Origin: Alentia gelatinosa
Lineage: Eukaryota > Annelida > Polychaeta > Phyllodocida > Polynoidae
Direction: 5' to 3'
Assembly: GCA_950022655.1 (NCBI GenBank)
Contig: OX465579.1
Location: 41,519,950-41,583,949, forward strand
DNA: 64,000 nucleotides
Numbering within the stretch: the first letter of the stretch is position 1; each line of letters starts with the position of its first letter. Of this stretch, positions 48,801-57,704 are shown one piece after another. The translations under genes were made by a program, and so were the position numbers. Below the pieces are notes generated by a model that saw nothing but the letters and a program-made list of their open reading frames with translations, had not been told where the DNA came from and ran no database searches.

Positions 48801-51800
48801 TGCCAACGTATATTCACGTTAACCTGTAAATGTCACTGTTATGTTTAGGAATACATATCTGATGAAAGGAAATAGGACCGAAATATATTAGATAGTTTAA
48901 CACCAATCTATACGCCTCCTTGACATTCAATTAAAAAGAACTAACTAATGAGAGATTAAAGTAAAAGCTGGGTGCCATAAATGCTCATCCTCTCTTAGAT
49001 AGACTATTATTCTTCTGTTAACGCATCCATTATTTCGGAACGAATACTCACTGTTGCGTTGGTTTGGACAAACGTTTCATTGTACTTTGTGCCGAAGTTG
49101 AAGAGGTCGCTGACGTCACTAACATGACCCTCTCCATCCACCTCGGTGTAGTTAATCCACTGAAAGTCCTTCCCGTGTCGTAGGTCCATCTTTTTGCAAG
49201 TTCCATCTGAAGAGTCACAGTTGTTATGCTATAACCATTAACATCTGGTGTCCAACTTCACTCGCAGGGGGTAGAGAGGCTAGACTTTACGGGACTTTAG
49301 GCAAACGGCAGGGTTATAATAAAATATATCATTATCGCCTATATCTGAGTATCAGAGGTACTCATCCATACAGACTATGGGAAGACTGTCTCTTGAGCTA
49401 TTAAAGTTACATATCACTCCGCAAAATTTCTGTGTAGGGATTTCCATTCCTAATTACACGCAATTAACTATCGTTAAAACGTCAAAAAAAGGTGGCCCGA
49501 TAATTGAATAATTACCCGATATGATTATTTCAGCAAAATGTACAGAGAATGGTATTCTTCCCAAGTGTCTCAGTATTTCTTGCCTGGTTGAAAGATGTCA
49601 GCCTAGAAGAAGCCAGCTGGTTCACCAGTTCCACACCAGACGGCAGCATTGTAATTGGGTGCAGGGATGCCACTTGGGGTCAGGAAAAAGTTTACATAGG
49701 GACTGAGGACAGTCTATGTATCACCTAAAACGCACATGGTTTAGGGGAATTCTAGACTGGTTCTCTGTCCCAATGAACTATGGGACAGGTAACACCCAGC
49801 TATAAGAGACTTTGAACTTTCGCAGGTTCCCCGCTTATTTGCAGTGGCAAGGAATATCAGCACAACCTCTCTCCCAATGTCCCAGCAGGATCTCTGCTAG
49901 GAGAGTGCCTCTCCCTCACGAAGTTCCCCAAATACCTTATTTCTAGTTGTTCATATAAAAAATAATACAAAAATGAAGTAAGGGCAACCTTTCAAAAGAC
50001 AAAAGATAATTTATTAGAGTGTTTCTCTAAAACCAGCGTAGTACTGGCTGAACACTATTACCCATGATGCACTAGAAAAATGGAGGCGTTACCCATACTG
50101 CTAAACAAAATGGAAGGCTTTACCTGCTCAGTGAAACATTAACGAAGACACAAGGGAATCTAGTGTGGTGCTATGGTACGACCAGGACCGGAGTACTGAT
50201 CGGGGGAATCACAATGGGGTTTACCTCTCCCGGGGCATGTTTCTTTGTTAGTCACTCCATTTGCTTCATACCCATACCTAGCCTAAAGAAACACTTTCAT
50301 TACATATTAGAATCAAAATACATTTATCTAATTGGTTGTTTTCTCAGAAAACAAATACTCCTCAAAAGGTATTTCAAGAAGTTGGATCAATCAGTCATCT
50401 GGGAGCTGTTTTATAGTCGCGACAGTCATTAATAGTGACCGGTTAGTGACCGCTTAGAGGTCATCGCGCTCTATAGATAAATGTCATAACATAGCAATCA
50501 GTCTCGGGTGCTGTGAGCTCTTGGTCATTGTTTTGAATTCTATAGTCGTGATCATTGGGCGACCATCTTGTCTAAATGATCCTCAGGACGGTGACAGGGT
50601 CAGACTTGTCATACAGATCTGATATCCATACTTAAGCCTATCAAAATTAAAAGATATCTCCAGCAAAGAATTCTATATTTATGTCATACATTTATCACAA
50701 ATTTCATTTTGAATGGGTCTTGTTACTAATGAAATAGGTTGTAGTGCAGCCACTTCTCACCGGATGGTATTGTGCACATACATTTACATTTACATTTTAA
50801 AATGATCACAATCAGTAATCAAATCAATAGTAATAATTTCATCCCAATAGTGCTTTGGATCTATGGAATGCATTGCAATGACGATCACCAAAACGGTCTC
50901 CCAATCAGCCACTCTTTTTCAATGATCCCTAAGAAAGACATCGCTGTCTATGAAAAACCTAACTGGTGTCAAATCTGCTGGCATCGGAAAATTGTATGAT
51001 CGTCTTCAGTGGCAGTAGGTAGAAGTTATAATATGGTTTATGCCTAAATTCAACTTGATGAGCTGGCACAGGGTATCTATGATAAGTTGATAGGTTGATA
51101 CGCAAACCATGCAAACATTACCTTGGATGAAGTACCTCTCGTATTTTGGGAAGTTATAGAGCAGACGAGATTCAATGCCATCCTTTGTAATAAACAACAC
51201 AGCCTTGTTGTTCGGGTAGTCATAATGGAGTTCCATGGTCAGAGTATAATTTTTCTGAAATAAAAAACACAAAAAAACTTGGCTTTATACTACAAAAACT
51301 AAATCTCTTTAGTGTGGGGGATATCTAAAGCTTATTGTGGATTATAAATCTATGCAATGATTCGTAGCATTCAAGATTTTCATTTTATCTCACATTGAGT
51401 CCAAGAGAAGTCGATATGCCAGGACAATAATAACACATGACGGCATGCATGCTACATATGCTAAGGGGGACCAAATTGGACTAACATGAAATAAAAGAAG
51501 GACAAAATGAAGCAGAACAATAACGCTTCAATAAAAAATATCTGACATTGACATGCCAGTCAACATTGGCCAAAGCAGAATGAGTGGTGATTTCCAGAAG
51601 TTGTTGAAACAATCACAGTCCAGGCTCACTGATATGATATAGTCGGCATCTGAGATTTTAGCACCATAATGAATTTTGCATCTGAATTAAGAACATCTGT
51701 CGTAATACCAATCCAACAACCGAGGATGTTTACCTCTTTAATTGTAGCTTCCACTGTCATCGCAAACTGCTTTTCTAGAAGGGGTAGAGGTGGGCCCTGG

Positions 51801-51961
51801 TCTAGCGAGTAGGTGTGGCATGACCTTTTCTCAGCGCTGGTGGGCGGGGCTTCAGAAGGGGGCGTGTCCTCGGTGGAGGTTGCTGGTGACTGCTGAGCAC
51901 TGATGACGGGGAAGCCTTGCAGGATGGCGACCAGCAACAGCAAATTGCCAGGCATCAGCAT
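33489..51961 (-). CDS. LolA-like-domain type I membrane glycoprotein, 12 coding exons
   Basis: Exons in transcript order: 51961-51734, 51254-51122, 49206-49052, 48456-48303, 44383-44286, 43697-43575, 42718-42595, 42082-41916, 40340-40241, 36713-36595, 34897-34783, 33604-33489. The joined length of 1632 bases is a multiple of three (543 residues plus stop). Residues 1-22 form a signal peptide (MLMPGNLLLLVAILQG..). Residues about 65-225 and 265-460 are two copies of one plan. Copy 1 has NYTLTMELHYDYPNNKAVLF, YNFPKYERYFI, C-KKM, DQWTSC and KPVPVRAVL. Copy 2 has LVSFSEQYFDYAANLTRTD, VIHDYSTGVQYVIDVSG, NCSMRAIP, CDVWSVV and RPVPQVSL. I recognise this as the invertebrate LolA-like ectodomain; its role is unknown to me. 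A membrane helix (MAGLGIMMLIVGMLLGLGG) and tail WKRGTGIPYQVQD end the protein. Many NxS/T sequons are present. The gene model is firm; the family name is moderate. Confidence 0.8.
33605..34782 (-). other. intron of the LolA-like gene
   Basis: Contains a T run near 34210 and a C run near 34387-34400 but no recognised element. Confidence 0.6.
34783..34897 (-). CDS. LolA-like gene, exon 11
   Basis: Acceptor CTTGTTGCAG, donor CCG|GTAAGG. Encodes RLKVKKGSLKTDKDIDDP, then FAYCDNRHCSTVTGHSSG. This is a juxtamembrane stalk with two cysteines three residues apart. Confidence 0.83.
34898..36594 (-). other. intron of the LolA-like gene
   Basis: AT-rich. A plus-strand open frame at 35652-35873 has no support. 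Nothing else recognised. Confidence 0.55.
36595..36713 (-). CDS. LolA-like gene, exon 10
   Basis: Acceptor TTTCCTTCCAG, donor AAG|GTAACA. Encodes DVDRPVPQVSLPTAYRSL and LIIEVVSEAGSK. An alternative acceptor inside the exon (ACCTCAG before VSLPTAY) would be in frame with the 40245 donor. A TA/CA microsatellite lies about 50 bases upstream of the acceptor. Confidence 0.75.
36765..36822. repeat. compound (TA)n(CA)n microsatellite
   Basis: TA units run to about 36800, followed by CACACACACACACACA and a few more TA units. Confidence 0.9.
37265..37384. repeat. 120-bp imperfect hairpin
   Basis: AAGTTTAGTGTCAGAGTTCG at the left pairs with the inverted GAGCTCAGACCCTAAACT at the right. Inner arms pair GTTGTAATTCA with TGAATTACGTAG around a GCGAAGCCGC loop. 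It resembles the hairpin half of the composite families, but no adjoining TIR module was found. Confidence 0.65.
40241..40340 (-). CDS. LolA-like gene, exon 9 (donor uncertain by 4 bases)
   Basis: Acceptor GCATTGACAG. Encodes RDVRDITCDVWSVVRSDLL and ends TMETCWVPV. The stronger-looking donor at 40245 (CCG|GTAGGT) leaves phase 0, which clashes with the strong acceptor of the next exon. The donor at 40241 (GTAG|GTGGAT) restores the frame and keeps RPVPQVSL, the counterpart of KPVPVRAVL in copy 1, so I chose it. Confidence 0.75.
40341..41915 (-). other. intron of the LolA-like gene containing a LINE remnant
   Basis: Bases 41080-41720 are a degraded reverse transcriptase. The rest is unremarkable. 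Confidence 0.6.
41080..41720 (-). pseudogene. non-LTR retrotransposon reverse transcriptase remnant
   Basis: On the minus strand, in broken frames: LRYLLYADDLVIHVA, ALDGLMKWSSDKKLTLN, FSYLGIKIDGSLDF, TIAPLFEYCCTLLEG, and finally RVHTVEELHRITGVDTLQ with RREEIPLTYM. These are the YADD catalytic box, the W-....K-LN helix, the YLGI box and the C-terminal region of LINE polymerases, in the right order. At least three frame shifts and in-frame stops separate them. It lies in the same orientation as the host gene. The sequence differs from the fragment at 32 kb, so it is a different family or an older copy. Confidence 0.75.
41916..42082 (-). CDS. LolA-like gene, exon 8
   Basis: Acceptor TTGGTTACAG, donor AAG|GTAAGG. 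Encodes VQYVIDVSGENCSMRAIPN, then DPSHVHMRHGANMFWLN and HDLKYQGK. Confidence 0.9.
42595..42718 (-). CDS. LolA-like gene, exon 7
   Basis: Acceptor CCTTTGGGCAG, donor ACAG|GTACTA. Encodes QYFDYAANLTRTDITPSKK and ends RPLKVIHDYSTG. The pair YFDY..N / IHDYSTG parallels YYDY..N / IYDFNTG of related proteins. A family 2 hairpin begins about 52 bases upstream. Confidence 0.87.
42719..43574 (-). other. intron of the LolA-like gene with a composite repeat
   Basis: The repeat at 42771-43105 takes up about 40 percent. The rest is unremarkable. Confidence 0.6.
42771..43105 (-). mobile_element. TIR-module + hairpin element, family 2 full copy
   Basis: Plus-strand order is hairpin then module. The hairpin at 42771-42914 has arms ACAATATTGACTGGTTTTAG and the inverted CTGAAACCAGTCTATATTGT, with inner arms GTATGCTCCGAGGAGTTGAC and GTTAACTCCGAGGAGCATAC. 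The module at 42917-43105 is bounded by TTATTATCCACC and GGTGGATAATAA. It is homologous to the hairpin at 45712-45839 and to the module at 48056-48256. No coding. It sits about 52 bases upstream of a LolA-like acceptor. Confidence 0.75.
43575..43697 (-). CDS. LolA-like gene, exon 6
   Basis: Acceptor TTGGTTTAG, donor GAG|GTAAGG. Encodes IPRGAVCQEIGDKRTQPTLP and EHFSVGVEVIQPAHNLVSFSE, which opens the second LolA-like copy. A family 1 element starts about 30 bases upstream of the acceptor. Confidence 0.87.
43728..44035 (+). mobile_element. TIR-module + hairpin element, family 1 copy D (divergent hairpin)
   Basis: It opens TTTATCCTACCCCTAATA and reaches the inverted ACAGGGTAGGATAAAATC at about 43865-43882. 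The hairpin has arms TTAATCTTGGCCACC.. and ..GGTGGCCAAGATTAA, with inner GGAGTTTTGGC / GCCAAACTCC. It ends ACGATAGTA, as the copies at 54134 and 61612 end TTGATAGTA. The module matches other family 1 copies, but the hairpin sequence is different. Confidence 0.72.
44286..44383 (-). CDS. LolA-like gene, exon 5
   Basis: Acceptor GGTTTCAG, donor AGG|GTAATT. Encodes KSPEQSTKDHLHHVYDFVTY and RPGICTDPTLYR. HVYDFV-Y-P is a hallmark of the family as I know it. The preceding intron (44384-48302) is 3.9 kb and repeat-filled. Confidence 0.87.
45712..45839. mobile_element. solo hairpin, family 2
   Basis: CACAGTATTGACTGGTTCTA at the left pairs with TGAAACCAGTCTATACTGT at the right. The interior is clearly homologous to the hairpin at 42771-42914 (GAGCGTATGCGATGATATTG..). 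It is followed by TTTATTAT and then unrelated sequence, so the module is absent. Confidence 0.7.
46301..47118. repeat. large inverted repeat, arms about 260 bp, with a third partial unit in the loop
   Basis: The left arm 46301-46560 (ATTAGAAAGCTAAAACTTGA .. GTTGTGATAGATATTTCCTG) is inverted at 46856-47118 (CAGGAAATATCTATCACAAC .. CTCAGCTTTCTAACAATG). A direct copy of the start of the left arm lies between them at about 46698-46815 (GTTAGAAAGCTAAGACTCTG .. TTTGGCTAAGATTTCCTG). Arms have diverged by substitutions and small indels. No coding was seen. Confidence 0.8.
47710..48006 (-). pseudogene. Penelope-like element GIY-YIG endonuclease remnant
   Basis: The minus strand encodes CINCKTCGKQYVGQTKRRL, then RITEHLRTIKKG, VPVHFNQQDHKG and ..DFINRHPERKRQ. 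After a frame change it gives EFNLIHRLCIQAPKGLNTL. This is the full course of a Penelope-type GIY-YIG domain: CxxC-GKQYVGQT, R-R--EH, the HF-----H segment, and the W/LIHRL---P-GLN tail. The reverse transcriptase that should lie upstream (above 48006) is missing and is replaced by a short AT repeat and a family 2 module. It is a 5'-truncated, broken copy. Confidence 0.8.
48056..48256. mobile_element. TIR module, family 2 (hairpin missing)
   Basis: Bounded by TTATTATCCACCT and AGGTGGATAAT, and homologous along its length to 42917-43105 (GACATGTCGATATCAG / GGCATGTCGATATCAG; CTATGGACACT near the end). It contains a C run of about 18 at 48146. The bases just left (ATACTGTAC) match the outer end of the family 2 hairpin, so the hairpin was probably lost. 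Confidence 0.75.
48303..48456 (-). CDS. LolA-like gene, exon 4
   Basis: Encodes VRGMPVDQWTSCVQRQG, then YRLDYFFTKTNYSAPSG and KPVPVRAVLTSQ. The donor is CAAC|GTAGGT. Two acceptors six bases apart are possible: TTATAG before CTGCAG, or CTGCAG itself. They would add or omit Leu-Gln without changing frame. A family 2 repeat module ends 46 bases beyond the donor. Confidence 0.88.
48457..49051 (-). other. intron of the LolA-like gene
   Basis: Nothing recognised besides AT-rich sequence. Confidence 0.6.
49052..49206 (-). CDS. LolA-like gene, exon 3
   Basis: Acceptor CTCTTCAG, donor ACA|GTGAGT. Encodes DGTCKKMDLRHGKDFQW and DVSDLFNFGTKYNETFVQ, with sequons NYT, NET and NAT. Phase agrees on both sides. 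Confidence 0.88.
49207..51121 (-). other. intron of the LolA-like gene
   Basis: 1.9 kb with no recognised repeat. Plus-strand open frames at 49521, 50163 and 50772 are unsupported. Confidence 0.6.
51122..51254 (-). CDS. LolA-like gene, exon 2
   Basis: Acceptor TTTATTTCAG, donor CAAG|GTAATG. Encodes KNYTLTMELHYDYPNNKAV and continues to YERYFIQ. It corresponds to the strand-rich core of the first LolA-like copy. Confidence 0.88.
51255..51733 (-). other. intron of the LolA-like gene
   Basis: AT-rich, no recognised element. Confidence 0.6.
51734..51961 (-). CDS. LolA-like gene, first coding exon with signal peptide
   Basis: The ATG at 51961 starts MLMPGNLLLLVAILQGFPV, a clear secretion signal, followed by a low-complexity S/T/E/P spacer (SPATSTEDTPPSEAPP) and CHTYSLDQGPPLPLLEKQF. 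The donor is GAG|GTAAAC. A minus-strand acceptor (TTTTGCCCACAG) ends at 51977, so the exon also holds about 15 bases of 5' UTR and a non-coding exon must lie upstream. A second in-frame ATG is two codons later. Confidence 0.88.
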
Positions 51962-51976
51962 CCTACCCGCTACAAC

Positions 51977-54133
51977 CTGTGGGCAAAAGGGAAAAGCTCA
52001 TGTATATAAGTGGGGGTCGTGTTTACATTCATTAACAACTGGCTCTGTGTTCCCCCCGAACACTGTTATCACCATCTTCAATCGATCTGAAGACAATAAC
52101 TTGAGAGACATATTGAGTGTTTGTCTATTTTTTTTTGTGTATCTTTTTTTTTATATTCCTTTTTCTGTATGTATCATATCTAATCTTCAACGCCTGCTGG
52201 TGGGAATGCATACTTATTTTCATCTTACAATGCTTTTGGTTGAACACTGTTATGGATTGAATGTTCAGAAGCGTTCCATTAATAATGAATGGAATTGCTG
52301 GTATGCAATGTTATTTCCCTAATGGTATCTGTTATGAAATTAGGAAGGGGAATGTAACTATTTTAAGTACAACGTAATGGAGTACATTGTAATTCCCTTA
52401 CATATAACGCGAGTCCCCCTGAGCACTCCATCAGTGCCATTTAATTTTTAGATTGTGATGCCATGTCTACTTTACCATTAGCAATGTAATACATCTAGTC
52501 AATGTAATACCCCCTCCAGTCAACTACTACCCATTCATTTCTAGAGTGTAATATATTGTCCATTCCATTACTGGGAATCCTCTTCTACATTATCCAACAA
52601 AAGTTACTGTGAAAAAGAAACTAACTAGCTAGACTCGCTTGTCTCATTGCTAATATGGTTCCTTGTGAAGTATTTTAAATACATTTTCCTAAAAATGTTT
52701 AAAACCATTAACATTTAAAGTAAGGATTCATGACCTATATATGTGTATATAACCCTTCACATACATCAACATTACTATCTCTCGGGGAAAGAACTACCAT
52801 GGAGCTCTATCAGGTTGGAATACTACAGAGTACTAACAAATAACCAATACTGTTAATAAAGAATGTGACGGGCAACGCGGACAATAAATGTAGGGAAAAG
52901 GGGTTGTCGGGGACATAGATTAGTTCAGGCCAGGTAGGCTGCCCCCATAGCACGTAAAGGGCTGATCAGCGCCGACCTCTGGGCCGTGGATCCTCTACAA
53001 GCAATGACCATCCCCGCCCCTTTCACCTCACCCAGCAGCCAACAACACAGGGCAAACCATCTTGAATAGGATCTGACCACGGAGGTGGGATTTGCAGGGA
53101 AATATCAAGCATCACGCATCACGCATCACGCAGATAGTATACTTGGAAAGTCTCTCCGACGTTCATGTAAGCGTAAGAAAAGCAATGTTTAAATAAAACA
53201 TGAACATTTATAAGGGAAGCGACTCAGAGTCTTTTACGGCTGATTCGTTCTACAAATTTTTTCGAATCCTGATTTACCAATAAGTGTCTACCGATAGCAC
53301 CTATCACTAGTGGCCCTGCGGTCAGCAGTAATGAAAAATAAAGGTTTAACGGCTGTGTGGTCGGCATTATTTTTTGTATTGATATGTAAATCGCAATGCA
53401 ACGTGCATACTATTATACGGAATTGAAGAGGTCATAAAAGCTGAATACATATTTCCCGATACTTAATTTTACCTGTCCCTACGACTGGCAGATTGATGAT
53501 AAAGCCAAATGGTATTTTTGAGCGCGGGATTAATGCACTCAGACACATTGCAATAGAGGACTAATACACATATGTGGTTTGCTTCCCCTCCTCGTATGCT
53601 GTGTCTGCTGTGGGTTAACTTTCATGTAGAAATATACAAACTTAGAGGCCTCGCATGATACGGCCAAAGTTAAACTGATGAATTATTTGAGATTGCCTGT
53701 CCTGGATGGTATCGTCCTGGTTTAGTCCTAGTCTCAGGCTTCTATCTATCGCTGTTAATTAAGGTTAGGGCGTTTTGGTAGTTTAACTAATTACACTGAT
53801 AACAATACTGGTATTGAAGAAAAGAAAAGGGGTAGAGTCGCAGGAGGGGACTGGGGACCATTTAAATGAGGCCATGTGTCTATCGAACAACAGAGCTGTG
53901 AGAGATTCTCTATTACTACTGTATAACCATTTTGTAGAGATAATATCAGTTTCTGATATTTGTAAGATGGCTTATCAGAAGCAAATAATACGCAAATGAA
54001 CGTTTTATCGATTTTATATATCAAAATATAAAGAGTTATATTTATACAAATCAATAAACCAAGTAAATACATTTTGTACATTCAATTATTCACTTCAGAG
54101 TAGAAGGTGTATATATTGATGTGTATATATATT
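51977..54133 (-). other. first intron and upstream region of the LolA-like gene
   Basis: The non-coding first exon and promoter should lie here or further on. A GC-richer stretch at about 52920-53100 holds a minus-strand AAGATGGTT, a possible donor (GCTGCTGG|GTGAGG) and a GC box, so it is a candidate start region only. A 7-bp tandem repeat CATCACG (three units) lies near 53108-53128. Nothing coding was recognised. Confidence 0.4.
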
Positions 54134-54419
54134 TTTTATCCTACCCCTAATAAAAAACGTCATAGGCTTAACATGGGATTTGTTTATTTCACAGGTGTGA
54201 CATAAAGTGTTGTTTATGTCACTACTTTATGATACTGAAAAAATATGGAAACGGGGTAGGATAAAATCTAGACGCCACTCGTTTGAGTTTGAGCTTATTT
54301 ATGCCACGCATTTTGTTGGCTCCGTAATGTCACTCGTCTTCGACTCGTGAAATTATGGAACCAACAAAATGCGTGGCATAAATAAACTCAGACTCAAACT
54401 CGTGACGTCTTTTGATAGT
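54134..54419 (+). mobile_element. TIR-module + hairpin element, family 1 copy B
   Basis: Starts TTTATCCTACCCCTAATAAA; the module closes with GGGGTAGGATAAAATC near 54258. The hairpin arms CACTCGTTTGAGTTTGAGC.. and ..CTCAGACTCAAACTCGTGA enclose TTTTGTTGGCTCCGTAATG / AATTATGGAACCAACAAAAT. It ends TTTTGATAGTA. It is nearly identical to copy C and, inverted, to copy A. Confidence 0.8.
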
Positions 54420-54976
54420 ACTATTCTAGTAGCGCATGGGACACTGACAGCCCCTTGGGCACTTCTACCAGTATTCAACATGCCCGTACACAGTTGCTTT
54501 GGGGCCAAAGGACATATGTAATGTGGGTGTGGAATGGAGTTCCCAACATGTCGTCCTCCATCAGTGAATGTCATGTTCCTATTATTGTTTGGCAGGCAAT
54601 CTATCATTTAACAACTAATGCATATAATTGATTCTCTTTCACAGTGAGTGGCACAAACGATCATTGGAAATAACACGATCTCATAATATACCATCGCCAT
54701 TCCCCACCACTCTCTAGAAAATAATAGCAGAGGATTTCCGTAGGGGAGAAAGTCGACATCAACGAATGGATCTATAATTCATGTACGTTTGAATGCCATT
54801 GTCTGATTTAACTAAGGCCTCACATGAGAGTCAGATACCGATAGCGCGGAGTAGGAGTGATTTCGATGGAGCACGCAGTACTTCAAGTGAGGCTGACCTA
54901 CCAGTAGCGAGCAGCTTAGTGTTCGTCTCCATTGAGCAGCTCCTAACTGCGCTTTCTCCTCCAGAGAGAGCCGTGC

Positions 54977-55430
54977 GTTTATCCTACCCCTCATTTAAAT
55001 CTCCATTGACTTAACACAGGGATGAAAGTCGGGACTGATGAAAAAGTCGGAAACAAAAACACAAAAAAGACTGGGGCGTATTCGGGGGGGGGGGACGCCC
55101 CCCCCCCCCCCCCCGCCCGTGCCGTCAAACAAAATTTCGGCACTTGACGGAACTCTGACGGCAGTGTCAACGGCCCTTGGCGCGTTTAACTGCCGCCAAA
55201 GTAGCCTACTGACTGCGGAATTTGGTTTTATTTTTTTATTTTCATACTTTGTTAATGATCATATTTCAAGATGCAGAAATTTCTGATTTCCATCAATTGT
55301 CGGCGAACTTGCATCCCTGTTAACATAGTGTGACTTTATGTCACGGTCATGTCATAAAACATTTATATGCCACTGGTGACATATGAAGTCAAAAACATGA
55401 GACGGGGTAGGATAAAATCTAAACACCACT
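54977..55430 (+). mobile_element. family 1 copy E, split by a nested insertion, hairpin not evident
   Basis: Begins TTTATCCTACCCCTCATT and resumes after the insert as TTAACATAGTGTGACTTTAT, closing with GACGGGGTAGGATAAAATCT near 55401-55420. After that only the first bases of the hairpin (ACACCACTC) remain. The uninterrupted copies read CATAGGCTTAACATGGG at the insertion point. Confidence 0.7.
55017..55319. mobile_element. nested 303-bp transposon with CAGGGATG ends and TTAACA duplication
   Basis: The left end is CAGGGATGAAAGTCGGGAC and the right end, inverted, is CAGGGATGCAAGTTCGCCGA. TTAACA stands on both sides (55011-55016, 55320-55325), while the related empty sites at 54134, 43728 and 61612 carry the TTAA(C/A)A stretch once. 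The interior has a G run facing a C run (55085-55115). No transposase. The TTAA core of the target suggests piggyBac or Kolobok type, but the six-base duplication leaves this open. Confidence 0.78.
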
Positions 55431-55767
55431 CAATTTCATATAATTGTTACCATCGTTTTTGTTGTTTTCACCTACAGATACCACTCAGCTCCGCTATGTG
55501 ATATCATTCCACGAAGACAACTCATGCCGTATAAACAACCATATGCAATTTCGTGATGTTTAATGATATTACCTACGATTGTGAGCGGCAGCAGGAGAAG
55601 TTTCTATAACATGCAAGACCATTAGTACAGCCGGCTCATATTGAAGGGCGCTTGTGAGGGGAGCACTTCCGTGATGCCTCATTTTCTAGTTCAGGCTCAT
55701 AAAATTACAATGCATTGAAAGCGCGGCGATTGCTTGTATACTATTGCTAAATCAAGCGTGATATTAA

Positions 55768-56103
55768 AGAGAAACAGGCTTACTGTCTCCGTACGGATAA
55801 AATACGCGGTAAAATCGGCGATCATATGAACCGATGCCGGAGGCAGAGGTTCATCTAATTGCCGATTTTACCAAGTATTTTATCCGTACGGAGACAGTCA
55901 GCCTGTTTCTCTATTATTATATACCTTAAAATATCCAATTTTTAACCTTGCTTCTGGGGGAGTTTTTGGATTTTGCCGCCGTACATGCCCCGTACGCCAC
56001 ATACATACCCCGTACGTCACCTAGGTGTCGTACGGATATAAATATGACATGGGTAGCAGCGGGCAGTATGTGTGGGTCATACGGCCATAGGTATATAATA
56101 ATA
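55768..56103 (-). mobile_element. TIR-module + hairpin element, family 3 copy 1
   Basis: Plus-strand order is hairpin then module. The hairpin at 55768-55912 has long near-perfect arms: AGAGAAACAGGCTTACTGTC and ACTGTC..CGTACGGATAAAAT at the left, mirrored by ATTTTATCCGTACGGAGACAG and GCCTGTTTCTCT at the right. The module at 55913-56103 is bounded by ATTATTATATACCT and AGGTATATAATAAT. It is rich in CGTACGG motifs and has no coding. Confidence 0.72.
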
Positions 56104-56775
56104 AACACGAAGTGTAAATCCAAGACATACTCAAGTAGAGTCGGGTCAAACTGAAATGCTGACAGACACAACAGTCACTGATCAACAATCTTACAATCTA
56201 AAACCGTTCGCCTAGTCATGTAAAAACAAGCTTTGCTAATGTTTCTCCATGGTCCTAACTCGTGCACCAGACTCAGAGCACAAACCTAACTCTAGAAAGG
56301 CCGTGGCAAACTTTATTTTGGCTCAACCGTCGCTAGATCACTGTTTGGCGTGCCTAGACTCTAGCTATTCCTCTAGCGTCGTGATTTGTAACGGGTATGC
56401 TAAAGCCTGTAGAGTTTCATCAAAACCCACTTTAATACGGTAACGGTATCCCTATATAATAGTCAAGTTTGTGACACCTGAGTCAACGATATTCTTCCTC
56501 CTGGTGGTAGTACTAACAGGGAATTATTCTGATGTGCCTACGCATTATGTGAGTGTCTATAAAGACATCTCTCCGCGTCGTAATGTTTATAAATAATTAC
56601 ACGAGGTGTTTACCAGTAGGGTCGTGTACTGGTGGGAAAGCAAGTTGGAAATGTGATTCTCCACTGAGATGTATCTTACAGAGGTTACATTTGTGCTGTA
56701 TAGTCCTTTACTATATTATTCATGCTAGATTCTACACAACACGAAATGTGCAAATCGTATCACGATGTCATGATC

Positions 56776-56879
<104 letters not shown>

Positions 56880-57072
56880 CCGGTAGAGACTGCACATCTA
56901 TGTACTATTAAATGACGTTTTTCTTTTATCTTTTCTACTATACCGGCATCTCAACACGAGCTTTGCTTTCTCCATACCAGAGGGATGCCTGGGACCACTT
57001 GGAACCTCCCTGTACTCATTTCCTACAGAAAATAACGCAAAGTTCAATCACCTTATATCTAATTAACGTACC

Positions 57073-57323
57073 AGGGGGTCGTTGCTCCAGGTTTTGCGGA
57101 TCGCAAAATAGCGATCCGAGGTCGAAAGTGTTGCTCCAGATATTTTGCGGATCGCATCATAACTATGTCGCTATCTATATCCAATTAAAACCCCAATGAA
57201 CCTGTAATCTATGACACTGAGAATGCGGTGTTTTAAAATATAGCGATGCAACGTGAAAATAGCGATACTACACGATACGATCCGATATTACTGGAGCAAC
57301 GCTTTCCAGGAGCAACGACTCCC
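57073..57323. mobile_element. 250-bp foldback with repeated CGTTGCTCC ends
   Basis: The left end GGGGGTCGTTGCTCCAGG faces GGAGCAACGACTCCCAGG at the right. The inner arms repeat the motif: TGTTGCTCCAGATATTTTGC at the left, and ACTGGAGCAACGCTTTCC at the right. GCGGATCGC occurs twice in the left arm, and the inverse GCGAT / CGATCC in the right. The element has doubled subterminal repeats and no coding. Confidence 0.65.
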
Positions 57324-57438
57324 AGGAAGTGTAGTTTTCATATCTATTCTCCAAGTTGTGTCCCTTTTAATTTGATATTTAATGAGTGCAGATTACACAA
57401 TAGTTTATGAGCCATCATTGATCAAGCGGGTCGATTAA

Positions 57439-57704
57439 GGGCCGATTCCACCAACACACACGATGTAGCAAGACTAGTCCCGATTTGGTTGTCTTGCTTA
57501 ATCGGGCTAGGATTGAATCATCGCGTGCCTATTTGTCGCGATGTGTCTTGAGGTGTCGTGGTGGTGGAGCACCAAAATATACACCCAACACCACTCGCCA
57601 ATGTTTTGAGACAAGTGAGGTACGACACAGTGCCACACAGTAAGACACTACAAGACATACCAAGATATACCATGGCAAATCCAACCTATTGGTAGAATCG
57701 GCCC
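57439..57704. mobile_element. 266-bp TIR element flanked by TTAA
   Basis: GGGCCGATTCCACCAA at the left is inverted as TTGGTAGAATCGGCCC at the right, with TTAA on both sides (57435-57438, 57705-57708). The interior is homologous, in opposite orientation, to 62704-62980 (TATATTTTGG / CTCCACCACCAC..ACACCTCAAGA). Its ends resemble those of the 1-kb element at 15185-16229. Confidence 0.78.
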
